From Vandiemenella viatica (lineage: Eukaryota; Arthropoda; Insecta; Orthoptera; Morabidae), in assembly GCA_031002005.1 (NCBI GenBank), contig JARYHS010008074.1, positions 11,788,924 through 11,852,923 of the forward strand: a stretch of 64,000 nt of DNA. The letters are read 5' to 3'. The notes under the pieces are model-generated. The model had not been told where the DNA came from. It did not search any database and worked only from the letters and a program-made list of their open reading frames with translations. Shown here piece after piece: positions 41,610-54,429 of this stretch; position 1 is the first letter of the stretch; the number at the start of each line of letters is the position of its first letter. A program made the translations under genes and the position numbers.

Positions 41610-41790
41610 ACTGTGGTGATAGAACGGTAAAGTTCGGGGCTAGGCAGTCGATTCTACGTTTGACAATCCACACTTCTGTTTTCAATGGCATTACAGGGGA
41701 ATGTCAGGAAGGCTCCTTCAAAAGACTATGGACGAATTCCTTCTTGTTCTTTGCTCCCAGATCTTTCCTACCTGTAAAAACAAAAAATCT
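41610..41790 (+). repeat. Degenerate SINE
   Basis: 'gaacggtaaagttcggggct', 'tacgtttgacaatccacactt' and 'ggctccttcaaaagactatgg' follow the order of the SINE head, B-box region and body, with heavy mutation. Confidence 0.55.
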
Positions 41791-42913
41791 CAGACCTATT
41801 GAATAAATAATTTTATCGTAAAACATGAACATAAGAATATCTTGATGTATCGCATTCAGAGTTGTTACAACCAAACGATACGCACAATAATTTTTTTATA
41901 TAGTATCGTCAAGTGTAAAAATCGTATCACACTACCAAAAGTGGCGTTTTTCTATTTGCAGAAAAAAGTGAATGCAAATAGAAACGGCTAAATGGCGTGT
42001 ACAAAATAATGGAACAGGAGCGCGACCCTCGGAAAAACAAAAAGAAAATGCCACCAAGAAAATCTCAAATCAAATTTTAGTTGGCTAAACCTAAAAATTG
42101 GAACAGATATAATGGTAAAAGCAGTAACCATAATGAAGATATCAGAAAGAAGTTAGTGCTAGGAAGTGGCTAGTTTAAAAAATGATTCTTGATACCAAAT
42201 TACAAAAATCATCCTAAAATTACGGGCACGAAGCATTCCGTTTTAAGCAAGAGTTCGGTCATACCAAGGGGACATTTTTACATATGACGAATTTACTACT
42301 TTGTTAGTAACTGTAAAATTGATGGGAAGAATTGTGCAGATAGATCGAGGATGCAGATTGCGGAGAGGTGAAAAGTACAGCAAGAGGTATTATTTACAAA
42401 ACCAAACGGTAACTGTGTCCTATTAAGATGATGTAGCAAACAGATTTCAGCTGAGTTGAACGATAACATAAAACCTAACAAAACATCGTGAGATTGGTTA
42501 TGAGTAATAAACGTGCATTAAATACGGCTTAAACTCCAGTAATAAATTTGTCGCCACAAAATGAACGCACAATGTTCCCAGGCTACAGAGCAGGTCTCTA
42601 AATCAGCGATGATCGGACCAGTGTCGATTTGAAGTTCATGCGTTCGTTTGACCAGCAGATAACACGAAAATATAACAGAAGTCTGTTATCTAAAAATATA
42701 AAGATTGAACTGGAAATCCGTACTGAAAATACTAATTTTTTGTTTACTTGTTTTATTTTAATTACTTCTCGTTTACTTGCCATTAGTAGGTTTAATAATG
42801 AAACTATTTCGTCTTGTTTGTTGGTCGTATCGCTACACGGTGCTGCCAGAATTAATGTTTGGCCGATGGGCTCAACTGGGATTGCATACTCCATTCCACA
42901 CAATATCTTGCCC
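41791..42913. other. Unannotated spacer
   Basis: No supported feature. Overlapping antisense frames at 42598-42934 are not convincing. Confidence 0.35.
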
Positions 42914-42938
42914 GCATCGGTGGTTCAGTGGTAGAATG
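42914..42938 (+). tRNA. 5' half of a tRNA-Gly, joined to a SINE
   Basis: 'gcatcggtggttcagtggta' followed by 'gaatg' equals the acceptor, D arm and start of the anticodon arm of eukaryotic tRNA-Gly. It is cut before the anticodon and followed at once by the SINE head. No 3' half occurs after the SINE. It is a fragment and not a functional gene. Confidence 0.7.
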
Positions 42939-43185
42939 TTAGCACCGAGCTTGATGGGTGAGCGGTTAACGCTCTGGCCTCGCATTCGGGAGGACGCCGG
43001 TTCGAACCCCCTCCGGACATCCATATTTGTTTTTTCCATGGGTTTCCCAAATCACTCCAGGCGAAAGCCGGGACGCTTCTTTCAAAAGGCCATGGCCGAA
43101 TTCCTTTCCGTTCCTTGTCCCCAGTCCCATCTCTCCTCTCCTCTAATGACCTCGATGTCAACTAGGAGTAAAGCCATAGGTAAAC
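42939..43185 (+). repeat. tRNA-derived SINE, near full length
   Basis: 'tagcaccgagcttgatgggtgagcgg', 'ctctggcctcgcattcggga', B box 'gccggttcgaacccc', body 'tccatgggtttcccaaatca', and tail 'gacctcgatgtcaactagga' followed by an A-rich run. Confidence 0.88.
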
Positions 43186-43324
43186 AAAAAAAAACAAAAC
43201 AAACAAAACAAAAAAAAACCTTGCTTTTAATAGTTCTTCAAACTTGATGTAACACTATTTAAAAATGTTGCTCCATTCAAATTGCAGCAATAAATATTAC
43301 TATAAGCTTACATTTCTCCCTTGT

Positions 43325-43508
43325 GACTTTACGCCCCGTCGACGTTGAGGTCATTAGAGGAGGGACAGCATGGTGGTCGAGGAAAAGAATTAGGCTATGT
43401 CCTCTTGAAGGAAGCATCCCAGAATTTGCAAAATCTGGATGTCCTGACAGGGATTTGAACCCGTATCCTTCCAAATGCAGGGTCAGATCGTCATCGCGCT
43501 CGGTCACA
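43325..43508 (-). repeat. tRNA-derived SINE, minus strand
   Basis: The reverse strand starts 'tgtgaccgagcgcgatgacg', has B box 'gggttcaaatccctg', and ends 'cctcaacgtcgacggggcgta'. Confidence 0.82.
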
Positions 43509-46025
43509 TAAGCTTATTCTTTATCAGCTTTTACAGAGCACAAGACAACCATAAAAGGCGACCTCCAGAAGAGGTGCAAATATTGTACAGCGTTATGTAT
43601 GTTGCAGGATTTAACCACAGAATGAACACAATACGAACAAATTTCCGGCCAAGGAGCAGTAAAACTCAATTTGCCTCCTGGTTGATATCAGACTCTCAAG
43701 CTACCAAAGCAGTCACTACTAAACATGTTTCAACTGACAGCGAACTCTGCGTTGGACGTACGCAATGTATCGAAGAGTCGATTACTAGTTTTATTGAGAT
43801 GACGGCTGGCTGACTCATTCCCGCCTGAAAGACCTAAATTTTGAAAATGTAGAAAAGGTTGAAGGGTCCGACCCCGTGTGCGACGCCTCAGCACACTGGC
43901 ATCTTACTGCAACTTCAAATGGATTCAGGAGCATAGAAAATTCATCCTTATTCTCTAATGCACGAACTCGCGAGCCAACAGATACCTAAGAGACTCTTGG
44001 TTCACTCGCGTATAAAAGTAAGCTATTTTTTTTTTTAATATCTCAAACTACACTTGCAAGCTATTATATTGGTTACGGAACTTACCACAGTTTTACTAAA
44101 GCCTATTTTGCAAACAATTTGAACCACGCCAGACCCAGATGTGGTCATACTTTTCCATAAGCTGCAGAATGAAAATTCGTAAATTGAGTTTGCGTTGGCT
44201 CGTATATCCTCGATGGCTGCTATTTTGATGAGATTTTTATTACAACTTGCCTGTGCTGATTTAAATGAATTGAATGCCCACAGTTCAACCCCCCTAGTAG
44301 GAACGATCAGAGCTCCTGTCTTATTTATGATCAAATAAACTTTTAACAGAGTAAAAGTGTAAAATTATGGCGACTTCGGCGACCGTAGTCACTTTCGAAC
44401 AATCAATTGGACTAAATTTTATCGCAAAACTGGCACTGTGTGATAAGCAGTGAAAGAGGTGATTGTAGAATAGCAATCAAAGTGGAAAATAAAAGTTTAA
44501 GTTAACCGTGACACTTGGTAGACTGGCATTCCTTGTGGTCGTATTGCACATGGGATTATATTTTTCGGAAAATCCATTCAACACCTGAAAATTAAAGGCA
44601 TGCGCACTTGTTGAAACATTCAAGGAATGAGCACACCCTGGTAGGAATCTTCGCTACGGCTTGGAACCTCTAAAACTGGAACAAAGCCTCGTCTTGTGCC
44701 AGCGAGTATTCCTGCCATGCTATCTGCCACAACCAGGAATGTGTGCCACGCACTACATTTCTTCGCTTTGTTGTTGAAGAACCGTTCGGAGATTGTAGGC
44801 GTAGGGAAACTAGGAAACTATAGCAGTGGCTTAAACTGACGCAGTATCCATCATATTGGATATAAGTTTCAACAACGAATTCTCCATGCATAGCTGAACG
44901 TTTGTTCTTAGTTGGTTTTGCGTTGGAGGGTCGCCGGTTTGAGTCTGGCCCAGAGCCTAGGTGGATTCAAGCGTTATCGTCCTGCGATTGTTAGCAGCAC
45001 AGGAAAACTATATAGTCGAATAAAGCAACAAGATGCATAAAAAGTTGGCTGAATATCATACAAAAAACTTGAAGCTTTATTTAACGGACGCAAGAGAAAA
45101 CGATCGAACTGTAACAAGAGAAATTACACAAACGGCCTTCAAATTTAAGGAGATGCATTAATCCAAATTTCACTGAAGCAGGATTCAATGTATTACCAAC
45201 GGGCAAAAAAAAAAAAAAAAAGTTTCTTTGAAAACTGAACTCTTAAAGCATTAACAGCACTTGGTTTATAAGAGAAATATATAAATAAAATCTATTTGTT
45301 AGTATTAATGATAGAAGTGTCGAGAAATCTTAAATTTTGTACCATTTTATATCGCATTTTTTAGAGCCTAGAAGTCTCCGAATAAATGTTTTCTTTTTTA
45401 TTCTAAGCTAGAATGGCTTTGTCCTAAATAATGGCGGAGATAAAATTTTCCGTCATCTGAAACTCTAGACGAGGAAAAGTTATTATGAGTGAAAGTAGAA
45501 AATTGTAAATAAAGAGAACAGTAAAAATTCGAAGATGTGGAAGAAAGAACAGATAGTTTAAGCACAGATTCTTGAATTAAAGATATAATAAAAAATTAGA
45601 AACAATTGATTTAGAATGCATACGAGTACAATACTCGTGCAGCATGAGTATATAAGCCATAATTTTATAAACCAAAAAACTGTCTAAAAAGCAATTATTT
45701 CATTGACCCTGCATAAATTCTCGACTTCTAATAGGTTAAAACAAGTTTTTGAAATTATAGTGACATACAAAAAGAAAAGATTCTAGGAATTTTTTCCTTC
45801 TCGCTCTCTAGTCTGTTAGCTCAGACTTCTTATGGTAGAGCGCATATAATGGACGAAGGAGGAATAGTATTTGATTAAGTGCAAAATCTTCCTCTTCCTT
45901 TACTTCCAGTTCAGGAAATGTTATATTTGAGGAAATTATTGCACATTGTCTTTTGTATTCACAACCTTGCAAATGGTAAATCCTGAGTTTTATACCTACC
46001 ACGATGGAATTTGTAAAAAGAGACC
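43509..46025. other. 2.5-kb stretch without recognised genes
   Basis: At about 44925-44965 'gcgttggagggtcgccggtttgagtc' resembles the tRNA-like hairpin at 22945. Other frames are unsupported. Confidence 0.4.
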
Positions 46026-46752
46026 TGACAAAGTTTGTAGCTTTCTGTATGATTATGTTAACACATGCGTAGCACCTGAAGTGAAAACTGCTTGTGTTCA
46101 GTGATGCCTGTGGCAGGACAAAATCGAAAGCACACCCTCATCAGGTTTCTACTGAGTCTTACCATGACTGGCCGGTTTGAAAAAATTCATCAATACTTCC
46201 CAATACGTGGGCATAGCTTTCTACCGTGTGACAGAGATTCCGCCATAGTGAAGAGAACTGTGCGACGCCAAGATCAAATACACACCTTTACAGTAAAACA
46301 TCCTCATTCAAAATGCAAAGAAAAAAATCACTATCGGAAGTGAGATCTGTCAAAACTGATCAGATACAAGGAATGGTGGCCCTCAATATTCAAGAAGTAT
46401 TCAAAGTCTCCAGCATCGAGCTGATTTCCAGATTAGTCAATTCAGATACCTCATCTACAGGACATATCAGAAAGGGATTGTTGAAACGTTCAAATTCATA
46501 AATGGATTGAACAGTGATATTTTTCAACTTTACAAACATCGTGGTGACCTGATGGTACCAGCTGACCGTGCCTACGACAGGAAAGTTCCAACTGACCAGA
46601 AAAAGATCATGGCTGTGGCCAAGATAATGCAGTATATTCTATTTATAAATAGTATATTCTACATGAACATAAAGAAATCTTCAACACAATATTGCTATGG
46701 TCTGCGGAAAGTGACTCTGAAGAACTTGACTAAATGCTTGAGGGCAATCTAA
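46026..46752 (+). pseudogene. DUF7869-like protein remnant, probably transposon-derived
   Basis: Across frames it reads SDACGGQNRKHTLIRFLLSL (46098-46160), then TGRFEKIHQYFPIRGHSFLP and CDRDSAIVKRTVRR, later FKFINGLNSDIFQLYKHRGD (46488-46548). D..GGQN and RGHSFLPCDRDF are the signature blocks of the insect DUF7869 family, which occurs in many copies and looks transposase-like. Stops between 46080 and 46100, and shifts near 46345 and 46500, break it. Part of the N-terminus may lie upstream of 46026. A role is not established. Confidence 0.62.
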
Positions 46753-47214
46753 GAGGGAGACACTATTCAAACTTAGTCACTCGTTTTTCTTTATTATTTA
46801 GTGTGTATTGCGATTTCTGTTCTTTATCTACCTTTATGTGCGCAAGTATTTCTGAATGTAATTCTGGTATAATTGATTTTAAAAATAAACTTCAAATTAA
46901 TTGAAATATACTTCAATCAGCAATCAATGAGATGCAAAAGGAAAATATTCCTTGCTCTTTGGATGTTAATTACGACGTCATGGAGAACATTACACGACAT
47001 TGAACAAATGTAAAATATTAACCTCAATTAGTAGTACAAGCCACCAATAGTAACTTTTCTCTCCTGTTTACCATTCCCTTTTATAATAGTTTTTTTTTCT
47101 TTTATTTCCTGAAAAACTAAGCCACATGGAATGTTTTCCTTCTGCATCTCACCAATTCATTTGTAGGGCAGATTGATAATATGCATAGGCCTATAGATTA
47201 AAAATTGCCGCTCC

Positions 47215-47390
47215 CGTTTGTATGGTTGGTTTGTGGCCCCGGCGCCTGTCGCGGTGTTAAGAGACTGGGTTAAATCCTCTCCGCAGTGCGCATAGAGTGA
47301 ATGGCGTTGATGCGTCCGTCAGTTGGGGACGTTAAGCCTGGCGGTTAGGCGTTAATGGTCCGACACCTTGTTTCATCCTCTCCCTTTAAT
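47215..47390 (+). repeat. Possible SINE-like repeat
   Basis: 'gtgttaagagactgggttaaatcctctcc' has a B-box-like core, and 'gttggggacgttaagcctgg' resembles SINE conserved domains. Only one copy is present in the window. Confidence 0.3.
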
Positions 47391-48714
47391 CTCTCAGCAA
47401 CAACACACATTCTACATTAAACGCCCACACTATTTCATCACAGGCTGCCACTTGCAATATTTACGCCTGGAAACTATCCCAGTTGATCTTTCCAGATGTT
47501 CGCATGGAGTGTAAATATCAAAGGCCACAGCCTAAGCTCAGACACGGGGAAGGAATGTGCAGTGAGAGGAGGTTCAGAATTAGCTGCGTATAGGTTCCTT
47601 GGCTATATAATTACTTTTAACATTTTACTGCTCCTCGGTTTGAAAAAAATTGATAAACGCTGGGTTAAAGCGTTTTGATATGGAGGACTAATTTTTCGTG
47701 CATATATATTTGTTAAAATCACACAAAACTACTAAACCCACAAAATTGTTTCAGTAGTAAATGTTATTAAACCGTGCACTCCATGGTATCGGTAATTTCT
47801 TGTACGGTCTATGAAAACGTTGTTTACTTATGAAAATAAGGGGAAAAAACATCTTTTATTGATATAAATGTTGATGTATCTGACCTGAACGTTTTTTTTT
47901 AATTTCATTCCTGTTGACTGGTTTGCTATAATCTTATTTTTCTTCGTCTACTGACTTATCTTAAGCATCTAATTACAAAATTTCAGTTGCGACTTGTCTG
48001 AATTCTCTGCTTCGTATAACATTATTTTTACATCTTACATTCGGCTGTTCCTTTCAGTACTGAATTTACTAACCAGCAGGTTTTAAAACATGACGCATAA
48101 TTCCACGTCTTATTTGTGCCCCGTATTTCCATATTTCTGGAAACATATTTTTATTCCGTACTTAGACGGTGAAAATTAAGTGAATGTATTCCTGTAACAT
48201 AAAGTTCTAATTTTCCTTTTTGGTATTCCTGAAAATGATGGCAATAAATATGCTTTCATATTGAAGAGTTTTGGGTCCTGAATTATTTTTTTTTTTTTCC
48301 CAGCGTTATTTTGATTTAAATTGTTCTTGGTTAGGACACCAATAGTAGTTTCTGTTCGCAGACTTATCTAGTTTCTTCTTAGCCTATTTTGATAGTCAGC
48401 CTATTGATGTAACATTTCCAGACTTTTCTTTTGCTTCAATTTATTTTTAGATAAAATTTTTCTTCCGGTACTTTGTACGCAGTTTGGTTAATTTCTCAGC
48501 ACAATCTCTTGTCTGATAATAGCAGAATATCGTCAGCGATTAGTAATACACTCCGATTCTCCTCCAGAACTCTTACATACAAATTTTTCTTTCACTGCTA
48601 TTTTTTTTATTATTTGCTTGTGTATTTGCTATAATGCAGCAATGCGTATGAATGTGTTATAAAGACTTTAAACGTCTACACACACACACAAAAAATTATC
48701 AAGGGAATAGCAGC
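47391..48714. other. AT-rich spacer
   Basis: Nothing supported. Confidence 0.4.
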
Positions 48715-49793
48715 AAGAATTTAATTGCAATGGAGCACAGGCTCCGGTAGGCAATTTCCCTACACACCCAACTTCCCCATATCCTGCACCCACCTACAAT
48801 TGCCCTCTACAAATTTTAACTTTAAATTCTTTTAACGTTTTCGGTAGGTTATTCATCATTCCCCTTGGTAACTCATTCCAATCCCTGTCACCCTTACCTA
48901 AAAAGAGAATCTTCCCACACCCTTGTGCCTGAAATCGAGTGCCAGCTTGTGGTCATGGTCATCTTTTCCCTTCCATGAACTACATTTCATACCTATTGCA
49001 ATATCTTTCCATGCCTCATCGCCAGTATACGCCCTGTACACTACCATTACCCTCCTCCTGTCTTGCAATGAATCCCATTCCAGCTCCTTTATCATATCTG
49101 TCACTGATTGCATTCTGCGACAATTTCCAGAAACAAATCTAGCAGCCCTTCTTTGCACCTTCTCCAACTCCTGTATTTGATACGTAAAATGAGGGTCCCA
49201 TACTACACTACCATATTCGAGCAATGTTCTTACCAAAGTTTTGTAACCCAATTCCTTTACTTCTCTCGTGCATCCCCTCAGCACTCTCTCCAACAAGTGC
49301 AGGATTTTGAAACCTTTTCCTACCACCTGGCCAATGTGTCCTGCCCAGTTAAGTTTGTTATCAAATGTAATGCCAAGATATTTACATTTCAAGTCTTCAG
49401 CAAGCCATTCTTTCCCCACCTTATATTCATAATTAACCTTTTGTTTTTTATTTGTGTATCTAATTAGCTGACTCTTCTTTGCATTTATCTTCATTCCATG
49501 TTTACCAACCCAATCAGATATCCTGTCCAGATCATCCTGCAACTGTTTACAGTCCTCTATCGTTTTGATCCTTTTATACAGCATTATGTCATCTGCAAAC
49601 AATCTAATTTCAGATAGTAAACAATCAACACAATTATTCATTAGAACAATGAATAGCAATGGTCGCAATACGCTACCCAGCGGCACTCCCATTTTTACTT
49701 CCACTTCCTTTGATACCGCATTTCCCACCCTAACTTTCTGTTTTCTACCTTTTAAAAATTCTTCTACCCAGCAAATCACTATTCTCATCTACT
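48715..49793 (-). pseudogene. LINE reverse transcriptase, best-preserved copy of its family, 5'-truncated
   Basis: The open minus-strand frame 49788-48898 (296 codons) carries GVPLGSVLRPLLFIVL (motif B; usual Q is L), IRLFADDIMLYK (motif C, both catalytic D present), KYLGITFDNKLNWAGHIGQ (motif E region), VWDPHFTYQIQELEKVQRRA and the C-terminal DHDHKLALDFRHKGVG. The stop falls early. The tail WNELP..NNLPKT continues in another frame to about 48830, then the 3' UTR runs to 48715. Motif A and the endonuclease are missing, so it was truncated on insertion. Jockey/CR1 group by motif style. Related pieces: 2815-9575, 3102-7475, 16667-17560 and 54075-54356. Confidence 0.85.
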
Positions 49794-50139
49794 CCAATAG
49801 TTTTTACCTTACAAATCAGAATAGAGGAGACGTTAAACAAATGATAGTTTACTCGGTGAGAAAAAAAAAGACTACTTCATATCTTCTATCGGAAACGTGC
49901 AGAAACACCAAAAATACACAAACAAAAAAAAACAAACAAAAATCGGGAACAAATTACGTTCATACATCGCATAAAGACAATAGAGGTATTTCAGCAGAAT
50001 ACAATCCACATCAGTGATACGATAGCGCAAACATTACATACCAAACTTTGAACTAGTAAATAAATTTTATAAAAATTTCTGCACACACTGCGGCGGAGAA
50101 ACAAGATACCACTAGCAGAAAAAAAACCGCGAGGAAGTG
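49794..50139. other. A-rich spacer
   Basis: Poly-A runs near 49860 and 49925. Nothing else recognised. Confidence 0.35.
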
Positions 50140-50345
50140 AGAAGCTGAATCCAGCCTGATGGATGAGCGGTTAGCGTTCGTAAGGTCGCGGGTTCGAGCG
50201 CCGATCCGGACATAAGGATTTCTGCTTTCGATGGCTTCCCCAAATCATTCCAGACGAATGCCGGGATGGCTCTGCTCGTTATTCGCCATAATAGTCTCCT
50301 GGATCCTAGGAGCCCGACAAGTGTAGAAATGACGCTGAGTGGGAC
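50140..50345 (+). repeat. tRNA-derived SINE
   Basis: 'gatggatgagcggttagcgt', B box 'gcgggttcgagcgcc', and body 'ggcttccccaaatcattccagacgaatgccgggatggc'. The anticodon-like part is shortened. Confidence 0.75.
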
Positions 50346-51988
50346 CAGAAGATTGGTTACTCTGGTTTATTCGCGTCAAGTTGTGTGAAAGTAATGAGAC
50401 TACTGTTGGCAACGTAAGCAGAAAGGCTCAGCAAACGTCAATGACAATGTGAACAGATAGTGACGACAAATATAAATATATATAAAAGTGACAAAACAAG
50501 TTAGGCCTACAAAGCTGTAGAGCATGTAGAAGTAATGTTCCAATACACAATCTGCAGGAGGCGAACAGAGTTGTTTCGGTGTCATTTTTTAATTCTTGGC
50601 CTCCATGTGTTTTCCTCATCTTGCAGTTTTGTTTGTGTAATTTTTTTTCTTTTGATTTTTTGCGTTTGATCTGCCTCATCCACTCAAGACCTCAGCTTGG
50701 CTCAGTTATGAAAGCCTGGACGTTTTGAAAAGTTACTTTTTATGTTTCCTTAAGAAGTTGGATTTGCCCTGCCCAATACAACTGCTCTGAGGAGTCCACA
50801 GTAAACAGGGTGCGTGGAGAGCCCTCCATTAAATTTTTTCCGTCTTTCGCTGGTGTCCCTTGCTATTCACTATCGTGCATAGAAAGACTAACGAAATTTC
50901 AAAAATATTTTCATATCTTTACTTTCCAACGGTCAAAAAATGATTTATCCTGGTAGTTTCAGACATATTAATCGTACTGATGATGAAGGCAGCCATTTTC
51001 AGTATCGTGCCCATCGCGTGTACTGTACAATTGAACTGGATGAATTAAACAGCGAATTGAATTGTTTCTAGGAAGATAGCACTCCGGCCTCTGTTCGTTA
51101 GGGATTTTCCTGCGGGTCATAGAGGTAGATGTGTCTAGCTGACGTTGGGTATGTCACCTATTCCTCGAGGGTTATTTCCAGTGCCGAGGTCCTAGTGCTC
51201 AGTCGACACAGTCGGTAAATAACAGCAGAAACACGACACTGCAACCGCCAATAGCGTGCCTGGAAACGAGCCAGACGGTCGGCAACATAATCTGCCTGAT
51301 GGGTACCCAGTCAAGTTTTGTGTACTCGACATTCCACAGAGCACAGTGTTTTCTGTGGCAGAGGAGACTCTGACAGAAGCACGGGGAAACTAGAAACAAT
51401 TGAAATTGTTCCGCCGCTGCCCGTGTGAAAATGTTTTTCATTGAAATTTTTTTTTCTCTCCTTCCTCCCCACATTTCCCCCAGTGACTTCTTAATATCCA
51501 CCAGTCTAACAGCGTTAAGGTATCGCCAGGATGGCTGTTTATTTCAATGTTGGCGGATCGGCCTCAATAGTTTAGTCTGAGGACTACGCCAACTAAAAGA
51601 CTTTTCCCAGGAGAACACAATACATACGGGTACAAACAGCAGCTGATTGTCTTATACATAAATGAACCAGTGTCTTGAAGAAAAACTAGTGTGCTTTACA
51701 AATTCATTTAGTTGCAAGATGTAGAAAATATTAAGAAAAATAATTAAATCTGCTTCATGCTGAAGTTCACAGCGACTAATGGCGGAGGAATAAATACATT
51801 CATTGTGGATTGTTCACTGGAGCATTAAATTTTCTCGCTATCTGTGATCAGTGTTCTTTGGAAAAAATTAAAATACATATTACGAAACGCTAAAAACTTT
51901 CAATAAAACCTATCATGTTTTGTGACAAGTAATAGCATTTAAGAGTGTTCAAAGAAATGATACATTTAGCCATTGCTAGAATGTGGTG
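50346..51988. other. 1.6-kb stretch without recognised features
   Basis: Short frames at 50400-50679 and 51199-51501 lack support. Confidence 0.4.
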
Positions 51989-51996
51989 GTATCTGG

Positions 51997-52287
51997 CAGG
52001 GGCGGATCCAGGATTTTGGTTTGGGGGGGGGGACTTGAGCGGACTTTGGTTTGGGGGGGGGGCTTGGCATGAATGAAATTTGGTTCAGAGGGCTTGCCTT
52101 CAGTGGATTTTGGTTTTGGGGGGTAGGGGGGGGGACTTGAGTCGGTAGTCTTTATAGCCTTCGCGGGCCTCAAATCCGTAGAGCTAAAAAAAAGTCTCCA
52201 AAATTACAGTGTCGGGAGTGGACCTAGATACTTTTGGGGGTGCTTGAGCCCCCCTAGCCCCCCCCCCCCCCCTGGATACCGCCCCTG
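51997..52287. mobile_element. 291-bp hAT-type MITE, CAGGGGCGGATCC family
   Basis: It starts CAGGGGCGGATCCAGG and ends CCTGGATACCGCCCCTG. It is flanked by 'gtatctgg'/'gtatcttg' (51989-51996, 52288-52295; 7 of 8). The G-rich interior shares 'gggcttgccttca.tggattt' with the element at 14372. Confidence 0.88.
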
Positions 52288-52295
52288 GTATCTTG

Positions 52296-53548
52296 TATGT
52301 TCGGATAAAATTGAATGTAGTTGAACTTGTAGTTGTCACTTTTCATCTTGTAATAGTTCTGAGAGCTGCCTGTTCTGTTCTACATTCGCTGGACAATTTT
52401 CACACTGGATTAAAGTGAAATGGTTTTTGTTTCATCTGCTTACGAAATATGTATTATACTTTATTCTGCAGCTTCACAGCAATCGTATGTGACTCTTCGT
52501 TAACTAATACGAAACAGAAATGCTTGCCCCAACCATTGTTGTAAACCTCGATCGTAGATCAAATGTGCATTTTAGAGTTGACAGACTCTGAAACAGAAGG
52601 TGCAGTATTAAACATTCCGAAGTAGCTGTAATGAATGTTTTGCACCACACAATCGTATACAAAGAAAATGAAAAGTTCCGACTAATATTTAGCGTCAGTA
52701 ACAATTTAACATAAAACCTTAAGATCCATAACTTCACGTGAACTATCTGAAGAATCTCTGAAGTAGCACATAATGAAATCAGATTTTGTCATTTTAACGA
52801 TGGGGATTCTGTTGTAAGATTTATGATGATGTTAGATTTTGTAGCTTGGCTCTGCGCCACTTAGAAGCAGGTGCCAACTGAGAGTCGCTCTTAGAAGAAC
52901 TGTTTATTACAAAAGAAAACACATAATATACACTGTCCCGACACCAGCATAATCCCACGCCGCTGACAGCGACAGATTAACCATTTCGTCACCCCCAATT
53001 TTTATCGTACTTCTTTGCAAGTTTCTCTATTTGGTGGATGCATCCCTCGTCTTTTCATTTAATCTCCACGCAACTATTACAAATAATACCTGGTTTGAGC
53101 ATTCAGATTATCCTTGCTAAGCCCTTTCATTCAAACGTGCTTATTGTTAACAAATCCGCCATATTTTCAAATACTATTTATTTTATTGGTTTTCTTAGTT
53201 TCCAGCACGCCTGACATTAGTAACCCGTGTCTATGCTGTGTTCGTTACGTGCTATTTCAGGAAGTACTGAGCTCTAGGCCAATGTGTATGGTATCTCCTG
53301 TCAATTGTTTTGGCATGCCAACGTCTTTTAATATTTTGGTTTCGTCCATATATTGTAAGCTTTCTTCCAAAGCAGTAATTTTAAAACTAATGCGTCATAG
53401 TATTAATATTCGGTCACCATCATTTTACACAAGATCTTCCATATCGTTGGTGATTATTTACTTTCCTAACCACTTTTAATGCCAACTTCTCCTCTTGACT
53501 ATTCAATTTTTTTCAATTGAAATTTTCGGCACCTTTAGGCCTTATGTC
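52296..53548. other. 1.25-kb stretch without recognised features
   Basis: The open frame at 53114-53479 has no recognised similarity on either strand. Confidence 0.35.
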
Positions 53549-53690
53549 TAATAAAACAGACGAGGCGTTTTGCGCCGCGCGGCGGTCGAGTCGGCACATG
53601 GTCCAATGTAATTAAATGGAGCAAAACAGACGATGCCGCCAGGCGCATGGTTTCCCCGCGACTTAAGCGCCTCGTCTGTTTTGAACTGGC
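53549..53690. repeat. Fold-back with AAAACAGACGA motifs
   Basis: 'aaaacagacgaggcg' at about 53552 is inverted at 53664-53680. A third 'aaaacagacgatgcc' lies between. The interior is rich in 'gcggc'. Probably a MITE remnant. Confidence 0.5.
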
Positions 53691-54074
53691 GGCGTGGCGA
53701 CACAGCCAACTGAAGAAAATGAATCAAATCGAGATATGTTTTCCCTTCTCTATCATTACACTTTAGTGTTCAAATGTAAAACAGTTAATATGCGATTACA
53801 TTAATCACACAATGAAAATTCTAATTTAAATTTATTTTTCTTGAAAATGTTTCCTGATTTCATATCTTTTTATTAAAACATTTTTTTTAAATTTCAAATT
53901 TCATATTTTTCTATTGATCCAACACCGAAACTTTATCTTAATCTGTACTTTTGAACCGTAAAATACAGTTTGAGGATCTGTTTACTAGGAATGTGGTAAT
54001 CATATTTTGTATGACTAGCGTTCTCATATTTTTCATTATACTAGGGAAAAATGAATTCGGAAGCACTGATATGC

Positions 54075-54356
54075 CTCCTTCGGTACAGCTGGCGCTTGAT
54101 TTCATGCATAAGAGAGTGAGAAATTTTTCTTTTGTTGGTAAGGGTGTCAAGGATTGGAACAAATTACCAAGTGAAGTCATGAATAATTTACTAAAAACGC
54201 ATAAGGAATTTAAAATTAAAATATATAAATCTAAGAAGTGGAGGAATTTAAGACCGCAACTATAAAATAAAATTTAAAAAGTATTGTAAATTAGGGTAAC
54301 TAGACGAATTTGTCACCATCGCAGTTAAATTATAATAATAATAATAATAATAATAA
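54075..54356 (+). pseudogene. LINE 3' end with (TAA)n tail
   Basis: ALDFMHKRVRNFSFVGKG and DWNKLPSEVMNNLLKTHKEF match the C-terminus of the LINE family above. The 3' UTR 'caccatcgcagttaaattat' leads into (TAA)8 at about 54331-54354, the family's natural simple-repeat tail. 5'-truncated. Confidence 0.82.
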
Positions 54357-54429
54357 CCACATCAGCATTTCCCTCTCGTCTTCAGTATCAATTGTTTTGC
54401 AAAGAATTGAGTTATACGCGTCAAATCGA

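Noticed and set aside
43475..43813. 112-codon frame after the minus-strand SINE.
   Set aside because: Its first part overlaps SINE sequence and the remainder has no recognised similarity.
53114..53479. 121-codon hydrophobic frame.
   Set aside because: No start context, homologue or second copy recognised. Hydrophobicity reflects T-rich DNA.
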